64,000 nt of DNA from Paracamarosporium sp. OC-R06-R3 (taxonomy: Eukaryota; Ascomycota; Dothideomycetes; Pleosporales; Didymosphaeriaceae): contig JACVRA010000310.1 in the NCBI GenBank assembly GCA_019828545.1, forward strand, positions 186,001 through 250,000, written 5' to 3'. Every line of letters begins with the position of its first letter. The first letter of the stretch is position 1. The notes under the pieces are model-generated. The model did no database searches, had not been told where the DNA came from, and saw nothing but the letters and a program-made list of their open reading frames with translations. The translations under genes and the position numbers were made by a program. Shown piece by piece: positions 52,640 to 63,355 of the stretch.

Positions 52640-54553
52640 CTAGTTGCCCGTCAAAATATCATTTGCGATCTTCTCAGCGAGCGCATACACGGTGTACTGA
52701 GGCGCACCCGGCGGCAGCACCGGGAAAATGGATGCATCCACGACTCTTAATCTCGACACGCCGTAAACTCGTCCTTTGGTATCCACAACTGACATCTTGT
52801 TGCTCTGCAGCCCCATGGCGTTTGTACAACTACCATGGTACGAAGAAAAAACTTGCTTCTTTAGCACAGCCAAAATCTGGTCGTCCGTCGCGACATCTAG
52901 CCCGGGGAACACCTCGTCTCCAATGACTACAGGCTTCGTCTCTTTTTGTGTAAAAACTTGTCGGGCGCGCTTGAAGGCTGCCACAACCTGCTCTTGGTCA
53001 CGTGGATCAGACAGCCAGTTTGGTGATACGACGGGGTTATCATTAGTGTCCGTGGAACTGATGGTGATGTTTCCACGCGAGAAGGGGGCAGTGAGCGCAA
53101 CCATGGGCGAGGCATAGTTGCCTGCAGGCCCCGTTCCGGCGTTCTCGTTATATCCTAGATAAGCATCCAAGAACATGAACATCATCGAAGGCCAGTCGTT
53201 GGAGAAGGCTGTGATCGCATCGTTTGTGGACTTAGATATTGAACCATTGGTAAATTTGTCGAAAGCGAGAATGTCGCCTCCGTTATTGGTAAGTAGACCA
53301 GTGAGGCTGTTCTGGTACAACTTTGTGTGCTCAACAATGACAGCTGGATCGGAGAAGGCATTGTGTGTAAGGACATTCACCTGGTATGTTGGGGCTACTA
53401 GAGTGTGATCCCACATGTTCTGTCCAACACCTGGAAGGTCCGATATCACATTGATTCCAAAACTCTGTAGGGTAGAAGCGGGGCCAACTCCAGAAACCAT
53501 AAGAAGCTGCGGAGATCGCGCAAATCCAGCGGAAACGATGACCTCTTTGTTTGCAGTAAGAGTGAACTCAAGGCCACCGGTCTCAACGATGGCACCTGTC
53601 GCCTTCTTGGTTCCGTCAAAAACGACCTTCTTAGCCAATGTATTCTTGTAGACATTCAGGTTCCTAGTTTTCTTCAACGCTTCACGAAGGTAAGATGTTG
53701 AAGAGGTTGATCTCGACTCCTGCGAGGGATCGATAGTCGAGGCTGGGTAACCATAACCCCAAATGTTACCGTCAGCCAATCCGCCTGACAAAGCAGCCAG
53801 ACCCATTGCTTTGAGCCCCTTTTCGATCCAGGATGAGATAGGGTTGGCCCAGTTAGGATAACTTGCTTGGACGGGACCACCAGTCGACCACACTGATGCA
53901 TCGTAAGGCGTAGTAGCGTTGGCAAGTCGAGTCTTCTTGTTAGGCGGTGTGAAGGTGCTGACCTTCTTGTAGTAAGGCAACAAATTCGCGAACAAGAAAG
54001 AATTGTCCCCGGTGATCTCGGCCCACTTCTTTAAGGCTCCAGCATGAGCTCTAGGAAACCACATGTAGTTCCGAGAACTGGCGCCGCCAAGGACTTTGCC
54101 TGTTGGGTAGAAGACCTTCCTCCCATCAAGTTGCTTCTCGATTCAGCGTGGTCCTAGTTTTGCTATGTTTGCAATCAGGGAGATTTTACTCACGCTTTGA
54201 GCTGAGGTATACTGCCCCCAATCTAACAGCGGGTTCTTCAAAGCAGGATCTGAACCGCCAAACACTGAAGCAAAGGCTGGGATCTCTGAGTAGTTACCGT
54301 TCGCGAACTCGGCAAAGTCACCAGCATTCACGACGGCAACTGTGTATCTGGAGTCGGCAGCAAGCCTACGCGCCAGAGCGAGACCAGCGGTACCACCTCC
54401 CAGGATGACATAGTCGTACGCCGCGGGGATGCCAGGTACACCGAAGTGGGAGCCAATGAGTTGTTCAGCGGCTATTGTTTCCTGGAAAGCAAACGCGCTT
54501 GGTGCTGCACAGCACCACGTGGCAGCCAAGATAAACGAAGTAGAGATCTTCAT
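52640..54553 (-). CDS. Secreted GMC oxidoreductase
   Basis: Exons complement(54194-54553) and complement(52640-54133) give 617 aa. A flavoenzyme of the glucose-methanol-choline family, oxidising alcohols. MKISTSFILAATWCCAAPSA is a signal peptide; YDYVILGGGTAGLALARRLA binds FAD (GGGTAG at 52-57); FYPTGKVLGGASSRNYM is the GMC signature. Near the C-terminus YHGSCTNAMG has the first active-site His (553). In LPPGAPQYTVYALAEK the residue normally His or Asn is Ala597 (relatives I recall have PPGHPQ). Acceptor GAGAAG|CAA could shift one codon (KQL or QL). Several N-glycosylation sites. It sits among two P450s and a methyltransferase, as GMC enzymes do in metabolite clusters such as patulin's. Confidence 0.9.
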
Positions 54554-56106
54554 TCTTGAAGGGTGACAAGATTGAGGTCAGCCTCGAGACTGGACAAGAA
54601 AGGCCGATGAAACCAATGGCAGCCTCATGCTAGCGGTGTTTAATTCTTATATTGACTCTTGACCGTGAAACTATGCACCAGAATAGCGCAGAAACAAATA
54701 CTCGCCAAAGCCCAAGCGGCACGAACCTGAGCCGTCTTCGCTAATTGTTGCTTCCCGTGCCATCTGGCGCCACGTACAGCACTAGCAAAAATCCTTACAT
54801 CGCTGTTTGTGGACGAAGGAGATCTTTGAATACACTATGTGCTCGACATTGACAGGGCGATGCGGGCCTTTCTCAGTTTTGAACCCTTGATTTTCTTTAA
54901 CCTCATCTACGAATTTGATCTGTCTTTGAAACAACGCACTTTCTTGGACGACAACTCTCCGTTTCCCGATCGTTCCGCGTGGCTAGCTATCAACACAGAT
55001 CGGGTGGATCATGAAATTCCAATAATTCATACCGGCCTACGGAAATCCTAGAATGGCGGGGGCTCATTGCGGGATCTTCCAAGAGAGGAGTAAGGCATCA
55101 AGTAAGGTGATCATTCTCTCACGCTTGAGGATGAGCACAGACATAGTTCACCAGGGATTATGTAGTGGCATCGTTCCCATACTCGTCTGTGCTAGTGCCG
55201 GCAATCCTTCGGTGGCGCCTGCGCAAGCTGCTTCGCTTAAAACCCCACGTGTTAGCCGTGCCGCTTGCTTGTGCTACTGAGTTGTGATGAGTGGTTACAG
55301 ATCATAAATGAGGGTTGCAAGGAACGTGCATGAAGTCCGAACCCTGTCCTTCCACACTATGCGACATCGTTCTAGACTCGCTCCTTCTAACTACTTCGAC
55401 CTTTAAGCGCATAGTTCCGTCCCAATGCTTGAACTAATATCCAATGCGTCTGTACACGAAACATCGTGTAACCACACTAGGCAAATGGTCAACTTTGGTG
55501 TATGAATTGGATAACCCTAGACCTAGTTGTTCTCGGTGACCGAGACCTGTGCTGCATCCCAAAACAACGCAGTGGTATATTGCTGAATCTCCTTAATCTA
55601 CCAGTGATGTCGCCTCGCAATAGACTAGCAGAGCGCGATATGGTATCTATCGTCATCCATGGCGCGTCTATACGGCGATGGAAAAATATTAGCATTGGAT
55701 GGCCAGCTCAAGCCTCACGCGAGCACGTCCGCTAACAGAATGAGCCCAGTCAATAGCTCATGGCAATCAGCTAATCCCAGTCAATGTCTGCGGGAAAGGG
55801 TCATTTGCGTAGATGGGCATGGATATCATTATCACAGCCACGTGGAACAATCCCACATTCGGATGTATTGGTACCATGGCATACTGGACTGTAGAGCTAC
55901 GGTTTTCCTCGGTTTTGGCCATCTTAGATTGATGAAGTGAGTAGATTGTTTCAATTTCCCTCGATAATGCTCGTTAAGACATACAGCTGAACGCATATAG
56001 ACGGGATAATCACACGTAAGAACCATGTGGGCCAATGAAAGAAGACAAGGTTGTTCAGACAGCTGCAGTTTGTGTAGGTCTATGAGCATCGAGAATAGGA
56101 GCCATA
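54554..56106. other. Gene-poor intergenic region
   Basis: 1.55 kb between the GMC gene and the 3' end of the second P450. Short frames on both strands (60-93 codons) have no recognisable product; no repeat found by eye. Confidence 0.5.
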
Positions 56107-57843
56107 TTACCATGCTTTAGGAGCGGCGTCCGCAGTATATGTGCTCAGAGGCAGACCTTCGGGAACCCTAATCCACTGCTTTGATGTCGGATCTAAGAAC
56201 TGGTGTTGCTGCTCAGACCATTCCCTTTGGATTACATCTGCTCGATTCGCGTCCCTAGGTTGGATATGACATTCAAAAGGGGCTGGTATCACTGCCAGTC
56301 CACCCCTCAAATCTTCTGTATCAATCTTACTTGGGTCTGGGGTCGTGATGTCGAAACCCCATAGCATTCCAGCCATGGCTAAGAAGAGACTTCGCTCAGC
56401 GACGTGGATCCCTTGACAAAGTCGCCGGCCTGCCCCAAATATATAGTTATGCCGCGGATGTGTGAGTTCAGCCGTTGTCGCGATTTCGTGTTCGGATCGC
56501 AAATCATATTGAAAGCGCAGGGGATCGAAGCGGTGCGGGTCAGGCCAGGCAATAGGGTCCATGTTCAAGGCCCAAACATTAAGGACCACTGATGAGCCGG
56601 CCGGAATCAGCATGTCCTGGTATATATCATCTTTCAGGGGCGAGTGAGGCACAAGCAATGCGGTCGTGGGCATCCAGCGCAACGTTTCCTTGACGCATCC
56701 GCGAATATACGGTAGCTTATCCATATCTTCAAGGGTGGGCAGGCGATCAGTCCCGATCACTGCATCAAGCTCCTCTTGCGCCTTCCTTTGGACGTCGGGG
56801 TGTGTACACATTGCCATGAGAAACCCGAAGAGTTCGTCCGAGGTCGTGCTACTTCCCGCCTCCACGATGTCACCCGCGATGTAGCTCGCTAACTCATCTG
56901 AGAATCCTTCATCTTTCTGTGCCTGCACCAGCCCCGCACAGAAACAAGGGGCCATGTTCCCTTTCAAGACTTTCTCTTTGCCTTCAAGCCACCTGCCAAG
57001 GAACGTTGAGATACAGCGTGCGTCAAGATCCATTGCCTCGCGACAAACAGCTAACCAGCGTTTTGGGATATTCTGAAGGATGGGATAGCAATCCATAAGT
57101 CGAGCAGGGATTGTTACAGCGAGTGTACACACATCGGAGAATATCTGCACTACGCTTTGAAGTTTAGGGTCTTCCCAAGACGTTGTTCGGAAGCCGTACA
57201 CCATCTGGCACGTGACGCTATTCGAATAGCGCTGGATATGGCGTTTGTGTGCGGATGGACTATCGAGTAGATCCACTAGCATTTTCCGGTTCTCAAGGTG
57301 TTGATATGGCGTATACGCTCGAATAGCTTTGGCATTCAGAATCTTGTGGTTGATGCGGTGGATCTGACGCCATGTGTGGTTGTATTTCTGCATTTGTATA
57401 AGTACTACTGCATTGATTTTAGAGAGAACAAAGACTAAAAAAAAAACAAAAAAAAACAGAGAACGTACCATGGCCACTTGACGCAATCCACGGCTGGAGA
57501 GCTCCGACAATATGTAAAGATCCGGTCGCGAAGAATAGTTTGCTCCTCTCTTATCAAGCAATTCTTTGGCAACCTTGTGCGATTGGATCAAGATGAGAGG
57601 ATTCGATCCGACCATAAGAGAGTATATTGGTCCATACTTTCTTCCCCACTGCGCGAATACTTTGTAAGGCTTGAATGTAGGCATAAGATGGAGATTTCCA
57701 ATCACAGGAAGCGTCCGAGGACCCGGAGGTAGGCCAGCAGGTCGCTTGCCCACGAGAAGCAGCCTCACTACAAAGTAGGCAATAGTGAGAAAGCTTCCCA
57801 AGATAATCACAGACGGGAGAACATCTCGCTGTGTGGTAGCCAT
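56107..57843 (-). CDS. Cytochrome P450 monooxygenase (second)
   Basis: Exons complement(57469-57843) and complement(56107-57387) give 551 aa. The whole stretch is open as 578 codons, but 57388-57468 (GTACGTTCTC..AAATGCAG) is an 81-nt, stopless, T-rich intron: retained, it would add a Phe/Val-rich segment between GLRQVAM and KYNHTWRQIHR, where P450s have the C-helix WxxxR. Motifs: anchor SVIILGSFLTIAYFVVRLLL, hinge GLPPGPRTLPVIGN, I-helix EAGSSTTSDE, ExxR in KETLRW, FDPLRF, and heme loop FGAGRRLCQG (Cys about 449). The CYP type resembles O-methylsterigmatocystin oxidoreductase-like families of fungal metabolism. The ~100-residue tail after the heme Cys is usual length. ER membrane. Confidence 0.92.
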   Translation of the reverse strand: MATTQRDVLPSVIILGSFLTIAYFVVRLLLVGKRPAGLPPGPRTLPVIGNLHLMPTFKPYKVFAQWGRKYGPIYSLMVGSNPLILIQSHKVAKELLDKRGANYSSRPDLYILSELSSRGLRQVAMVRSLFFFVFFLVFVLSKINAVVLIQMQKYNHTWRQIHRINHKILNAKAIRAYTPYQHLENRKMLVDLLDSPSAHKRHIQRYSNSVTCQMVYGFRTTSWEDPKLQSVVQIFSDVCTLAVTIPARLMDCYPILQNIPKRWLAVCREAMDLDARCISTFLGRWLEGKEKVLKGNMAPCFCAGLVQAQKDEGFSDELASYIAGDIVEAGSSTTSDELFGFLMAMCTHPDVQRKAQEELDAVIGTDRLPTLEDMDKLPYIRGCVKETLRWMPTTALLVPHSPLKDDIYQDMLIPAGSSVVLNVWALNMDPIAWPDPHRFDPLRFQYDLRSEHEIATTAELTHPRHNYIFGAGRRLCQGIHVAERSLFLAMAGMLWGFDITTPDPSKIDTEDLRGGLAVIPAPFECHIQPRDANRADVIQREWSEQQHQFLDPTSKQWIRVPEGLPLSTYTADAAPKAW

Positions 57844-58196
57844 GACGACGTGCTGGAGGCTAAGCCTCTGTTAGGTGAAGACTTGATTGAGAACTACACG
57901 AGAGGCGCAAAAACCCCCCCAAGAGGCGTGTGTGATCAGAATACACACTTCGATTGCGGCTTGTCGATTAACGAACAGTGAGTCGCCATTATCAGCGCAA
58001 CTCAATTAGAGATAAACGTTGAATACGGAGCCACGCTATAGCGGCAAAGCCTCGGGGATGTACACTATATATTGCGCGGTGCATGTGCAAATTTCCTTTT
58101 TGGAATGTAAGGTCTTGAGAGGGAAGGTCACTCCAGTAGAAGCACTCGGAGAAGCTGTAAGCCGAGGTAGTCCGGATTCCGGGCATCACACTACTG
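57844..58196. other. Promoter region of the second P450
   Basis: Contains the P450 upstream region; no gene supported. Confidence 0.45.
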
Positions 58197-58596
58197 TTAC
58201 CGGCATGTCCTTGCCACGACAGTCGCGAGATCCGAACACAAGTAAGTTGGGTGAATTAGCGTGGAGCTTTTCCGCTTGTAGCCTTCGTACAAGATCGTGA
58301 TCTGCTTGTCACCGTCTGTTGAAGATTGCATTACTGTGCTGGAAGGTGCCGGTTCTGTGCGCGTCAACGTTAGCGCCATTGCTGATCAGTAGAATACGCT
58401 TGTCACTTCCGACCGTTGAAGCAGGACAGACCGTGTTGTTGTAGAGTTTATCTTGCGCGTTGATATTGACTCTCTCGTTGAGAAGAAGCTTCAAGATCTG
58501 CTCGTGTTCTTCGATCAGGAGCTCCCTAAGGTACGTTGTTGAAGCGTCCTCTTCACATGTTGGTGTAAGCTTTAGCGAACTCTGAGAGCCTCTCAA
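58197..58596 (-). pseudogene. Ankyrin-repeat relic
   Basis: The frame EEHEQILKLLLNERVNINAQ then ILLISNGANVDAH shows two decayed ankyrin repeats (consensus GHEQVVKLLLxxGADVNAQ). The reading then jumps to another minus-strand frame with SSTVMQSSTDGDKQI, the usual NALQAAS..GH segment of the next repeat. No start, no complete repeat set and at least one frameshift, so this is the remnant of a larger fungal ankyrin gene, perhaps of an NLR (NACHT/ankyrin) type; no such upstream domain is seen here. Confidence 0.65.
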
Positions 58597-59358
58597 TCTA
58601 CAGCACTATTTCCATGCGGGCAAGCGAGCATTCCAGCTGGTTTGTCGGATGCTTGTATCAATCATTGTCCGCATAGTTGTTCTTAGACCGTGCAAATCTA
58701 TGAAATCCTCCTCGCATCAATTACTCGAAATATAAAACAATTTCCATGACACCGAGTCTGTCATTCAAGGCGCTTATACAAATGACGATCTACTATATAT
58801 GAATGAGTTTTGCCAATTTGCCCCCAAAGATCTTCTGGATCATCACGCGCTTTGTTGACAGCACCTTGCTTGAAGTAAGTGTTGATGCCGTCATATTCGT
58901 CAGTTTCGTCGCAATTTTGTATTGAGTACTGTCGTGAATGTTCATTACCGATATGAGAGGTTTGTGCTGTGGCTTGGTGTGTTCCGAGCAAAAGGGTAAG
59001 GCAGGGAAAGATTATCTACATTCTGTAATACACTGAGAGCCGTGATGACAGAGGCATTCTCACTTATACCCAGAGTGTTTTAATTGAAGGGGTCAAGTGG
59101 AACCTGGTTCACTTGAATTTAAAGGTCAGCCGATCGAACCGGACTCTCGACGGGTGTAATAAGAACACCATCCCATGCGCCAAGTAGAGAGACTGTTGCA
59201 GTTGTAAGACCGTGACGTGCTCGAAAAGGAAAGCCATGTAGCTTGATTATGTTGCCTGTCGTCTCCTGAAATAAGGTGTCGTACAACTTGTAAAATGGCG
59301 GGGGAAATGTTTACTTGTAACTCAAGCCGTAATGCGCGCAGTCTGTTCTGCCTGTGAC
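58597..59358. other. Intergenic region
   Basis: No supported gene. The 76-codon minus frame at 58761-58991 has no recognisable content and may be part of the decayed ankyrin locus. Confidence 0.4.
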
Positions 59359-60512
59359 CTAATGACGCTCAACGACCAGCTTAATTCCGGCTTCTTTAGT
59401 TCCTACTTGCAAACGGTCGATAACCTCCTTGATCCCTTCTTGGCCCTTTTCAGAGACAATTCGCATGTAGTCGATAGCCTCTTGAATCCCTTCAAGACCC
59501 TTCTTGTTAACGACTAGAGATGGGGGAGCGATTTTGTATGCTCCTTTGGCCAGAGCATCAGGCAAGTATCCACCAAAAGTAGCAGGTATTGTTTCAAACC
59601 AACAGTCCGGGAATGGTTTGAAATTTCCGGGCGTTAATTGCTTGATGTTTGCTCCCTTAGGAATATCATCCAGGTTGTCGATATAATTGGACGACGCGAA
59701 ATTAAGCTAGTGGGAGCCATGTTAGCTTTCACTTTCGAAGCAGTGGAAAGGTGATTTACTACCTTCTGCCTGGACCTTGCCGCAACATTACATGCCGCGA
59801 TATTGCCATCTTTCAACCCGGCGGCCATGAATATACCGGCACATTCTCCTTTGTCGAGCTCCAGCGCAATTTTCTCGGTGATATCATCAGCTTTATAGCT
59901 GAAAGCCTGGACGGCGCCCAAGCTTTTGACGTAGTCAAAGTTCTTGTTCGAACAGGTGGTGATTACATCGTAGCCTGCAGCTGTAGCTAGCTGAATAGCG
60001 TTGCTGCCGACAGCAGAGCTACCTCCCCAGACCAAAACAGATTTTCCTTTCTTCGGTGCACCTAGACCAGGGTAGTCGAGACCAAGGTAGTCTTTTCCAA
60101 ACAGAAACATGGCACTGGTAGCGCTGCAAAGACCAAGAACGACAGCATCATGATACGCCATGTCGTCTGGAATTCCTGTCATAAGCCTGTGCTCCAGTGT
60201 TACATAGTCTTGAAAGCCGTTATTGGCGGTGAAGCCGAAGACACGGTCCCCAACATGGAACTGGGAGGCAGCGGTAGAGCCGGGCACCACAGCTTCGACG
60301 GTACCGGCAATGTCGCAGCCCAGGATAATGGGATACTTGATCATATCCCTGTCTTGAAGAATATGGTCAGAGGGGTTGATCGCCCAAGCATAAACTTTAA
60401 TCAGCACCTTATGGTCGCCAAGCTCGTCGTTTGTGGGGAGAGTGTTGCTGCGGATTGCGCCAGGAACGCCTAACATGTCTTGCCAGAGAGCGCGATTGCT
60501 GGGAATAGTCAT
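59359..60512 (-). CDS. Zinc-type alcohol dehydrogenase-like MDR (CipB / trans-enoyl-reductase-like)
   Basis: Exons complement(59763-60512) and complement(59359-59706), with a 56-nt intron, give 365 aa. The start MTIPSNRALWQDMLGVPGAI and VLIKVYAWAINPSDHILQD open the GroES-like domain; GCDIAGTVEAV, VGDRVFGF and the nucleotide-binding VLVWGGSSAVGSNAIQLA follow. The second exon carries AIDYMRIVSEKGQEGIKEVI, a helical tail. The structural-zinc Cys set of classic ADHs is absent, as in ToxD/LovC/CipB relatives: NADPH-dependent reductases, some acting as trans-enoyl reductases beside PKSs. No PKS is seen here. Start chosen at 60512, since the upstream 31 codons add nothing conserved. Reading through the intron gives a wrong 323-aa end. 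Confidence 0.88.
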
Positions 60513-62122
60513 GATGGATGGGTGACCTGATGTGTTGGAGGTGTATTTGACAGATAGTAAATACTTTGCGAAAATAATTAGCACCTTTGAGTTTGCGTTT
60601 GACAACGTAATGCGATTGAAAACAACATCGAGTTTCGATGCGAAAGGGCACCTTTATCATGTAGGGTCATTGAATCTTCAGCAGTCGGACTTATCAAGTG
60701 CATCTCCGGGTCATAGCGGGGTTAACATCTTCCCCGAAGTGATGCTGCTGCTTTCGCGGCTGAAAACGAATAGAAGAGGTCGTTTCTACAATCTCCCAGT
60801 GCCTAAGGCTGGGAGAATGATAAACGATTGGGAAGGCAGCTAACACAATCGCGGTACGGTAATCGCTCTTTACGTGCTTGTTTAATCCCATTCGATCCTC
60901 CCGATGCTAAGCGCTTCAACCAGGGGGCTGTATATTCAATTCTTTGCGTGGTTGAATGTGTGAAGACCCTGCGCTGTGGCGTGAGCTGCGTCTCTACTGT
61001 CCAAGCATAATCGGAACCGAACCGCTATCTAAAGAATTTTCATCGGGCTCAGAGGATCATGCACATGGGAGTGAAGAGAGGGAGAGTTCACGAGTGATGG
61101 TGATGGCACACGGTCCTCGGGAATTTGGAACGAAGTGGGGACGAGGATCTTCCGCGCCAATGACTTATCCAGTCTAGCGCGACCGAGAAAGCTTACGCTC
61201 TCATTCTCCTTCCTCGGTGGGTCTGCGCGACACACCTTTTTGCGTGCATGGGATGAAACGTTATGGTTACAGCAAATTCTGGTGATGTGGATCCTTTTAC
61301 TTCCAAGCTTAGGCATTCTTTTACTATCGTGAAGGACACGTCGTGCGACGACAAGTACCTATGACAATCCGTCCGGCCCTTGGGAAATTCATCGAGCCTG
61401 AGTATGGGTGTTTCGGGGTGCCGGGGGGCCTGGTGTGGTCTTTGGGTGGCCTTTTTTCCCTCTCTTTCATGGGTTGGCGTTCGAGTGTGCTGGCACAACA
61501 GTACTAGTGCATGAGGTGGTTACTAGCTCGGGCGCGGAAGATGGCACACGCGCTGTACCCTCGAGTTGGTATGCTTCTGTCCTGGTAGCATGAACATTGC
61601 AATATGCATAGCGCTATCGAACTATAAGAAGACATTTTTTAAGGGTCGAATTGTTAGCATTCTCAAAGTATTCATAACACATTCCGATACGGTCCCCCAG
61701 GAGTTGAAGTTCACAATCTGCCAATTTGTGCGCGGTGAGCACAAAGTAACGCGAATCCTGCACGCATGATATGCTGCAGCACCTCGGAGCACTAACACGC
61801 ACCAATTAGACCGGGGATGCAAATTGTCCCCCTCAACTCTCTCAAAATAGCTCTAGTTTGGATAGGCTTTGCTGGTACAGCAGCAGCAAGCGATCCGACC
61901 TTGTCAGCTACAACAGTGTCGAGTTGCTGTCCATTCAGCGAGACCCAGAGGCAAGTGCCCCAATGCAATTGATTCAAGAACTACGTTCTGTATCAGTGGA
62001 TATGGGAGTATCATGCTGGCATCTCACTCGGAGGTCTGTTGGTCTAAATCAAGACGAAGAGGACTGTGTTTCACCAAGGTTTAGTAAGCACGCAGTATCG
62101 AAGACGTGGTACGAATGATATC
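60513..62122. other. Gene-poor intergenic region
   Basis: No supported gene over 1.6 kb; several 60-100-codon frames on both strands have no recognisable content. Confidence 0.5.
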
Positions 62123-62240
62123 GCCTGCTAAGCGGTTGTGCAACAACGACGTAATGCGAATTCTCGCGAGGCGGTTGCCTGCTAAGCGGTTGTGCAACAA
62201 CGACGTAATGCGAATTCTCGCGAGGCGGTTACCTGCTAAT
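62123..62240 (+). repeat. 54-bp tandem repeat, two copies plus a partial
   Basis: GCCTGCTAAGCGGTTGTGCA... starts at 62123 and again at 62177 with practically identical 54-bp units ending in GCGAGGCGGTT; a third copy breaks off after ACCTGCTAA at 62231. The unit is 18 codons long, and a + frame (62106-62309) runs through it as PAKRLCNNDVMRILARRL twice. There is no other sign of a gene. Confidence 0.9.
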
Positions 62241-62635
62241 GATCACTATGGATATCTTCTGAAGGATGGGCAGCACTTACGTGGACTCAACAAACGGGGA
62301 CAAAGCTAAAAGGGCAGATTTATTTCGAAGTTTGGAGCGCTTGACAGCTTAACAATAGAACAGTTACACCAAACGCCTGAGTCACCGTGAACTACCCAGC
62401 CCCGCGTCTGATCACGCGCATTAATTCGGGCTACACGAGCTAGGCAGCCCCGCTAAAAAGCAATTTCCCACTCGGAGACACGTCTACTCTATTCTCGTCC
62501 TGCTCCTATAAGACAAGAGACAAACCAGGACAATGTCCGCGAAGAATTCGTCCGTTCCACTCAAAAAGCAGTCGCCTATCCTCCATATTCAACCCGTACG
62601 ATACTCTTTTCGAAGGTCGTGTGTCACTCTCGGAC
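62241..62635. other. Intergenic region
   Basis: Upstream flank of the unknown ORF at 62636. An out-of-frame ATG lies at 62532; nothing else seen. Confidence 0.4.
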
Positions 62636-63355
62636 ATGACGCATTGTTTGATAGACTCCACCTCCGTTGACATGGACGTTGCCGCCGCCTGCTCCCACTT
62701 GCAGAACCTTACGGTCATTGAGAAGCAAGAAGAAATACGTGTACGGGAGGGGAAGGAGCCAGAGCAAGACATCCTATTGAGAGACCACAGGGCTGAGGTC
62801 AGGAAGATACAAGACGCTATAGGCATTGCGCGCAGACTGGATGACAGCATCCGGCGTAGCATTGCTGCACATGACCCGGCCAGTCCATCTTCTGCGCAGA
62901 CAGCTGTATCTCAAAGCGAGAATGGAGTCGGCGGCACTTTGCAAGATTTCGTCAAGGTACAGGCATGCCTCTGCGAAGCCAATGTCAACATTAGCATGGA
63001 CATCCTCTTGGCCACACTGAAAATCATTCGTCAAGATGGCGATCTTGTTGAATTCGAAGATGGACAACGTCTTAAGACTCTCGTTTTCGTACACCGCCGG
63101 GTGAAAGTTCTTGCCGCAGCGCTCTCTTCGGCACGCCCCGATGGCGCCTCGGTCGATCTCGCATTGCTCGATGCGGGCTCTGACTATCCAGCATGGTGCG
63201 TTCCGAATCCGGACCGTCTCTGGGGCCGTGACTCAGAGACTGGAGAATGGCGTGTGGGGGCCGATCTCCCAATTGAGCAAAAAGAGGACGTGATGATAGG
63301 GTGGCTGAGAAATGGTCTGGCGGATGACATTGATGATACTTTCCTTGCTTTTTGA
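62636..63355 (+). CDS. Unrecognised soluble protein
   Basis: An open frame of 239 aa from the first good ATG (MTHCLIDSTSVDMDVAAACS). The frame is open further upstream without ATG, so an earlier exon cannot be excluded. I do not recognise it. It has a Glu/Arg-rich, probably coiled stretch (EKQEEIRVREGKEPEQDIL then HRAEVRKIQDAIGIARRLDD), a Ser/Ala link, and a C-terminal part with DYPAWCVPNPDRLWGRD and a polar end DDIDDTFLAF. No signal peptide or membrane segment. Length and coherent composition favour a real gene. Confidence 0.45.
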   Translation: MTHCLIDSTSVDMDVAAACSHLQNLTVIEKQEEIRVREGKEPEQDILLRDHRAEVRKIQDAIGIARRLDDSIRRSIAAHDPASPSSAQTAVSQSENGVGGTLQDFVKVQACLCEANVNISMDILLATLKIIRQDGDLVEFEDGQRLKTLVFVHRRVKVLAAALSSARPDGASVDLALLDAGSDYPAWCVPNPDRLWGRDSETGEWRVGADLPIEQKEDVMIGWLRNGLADDIDDTFLAF

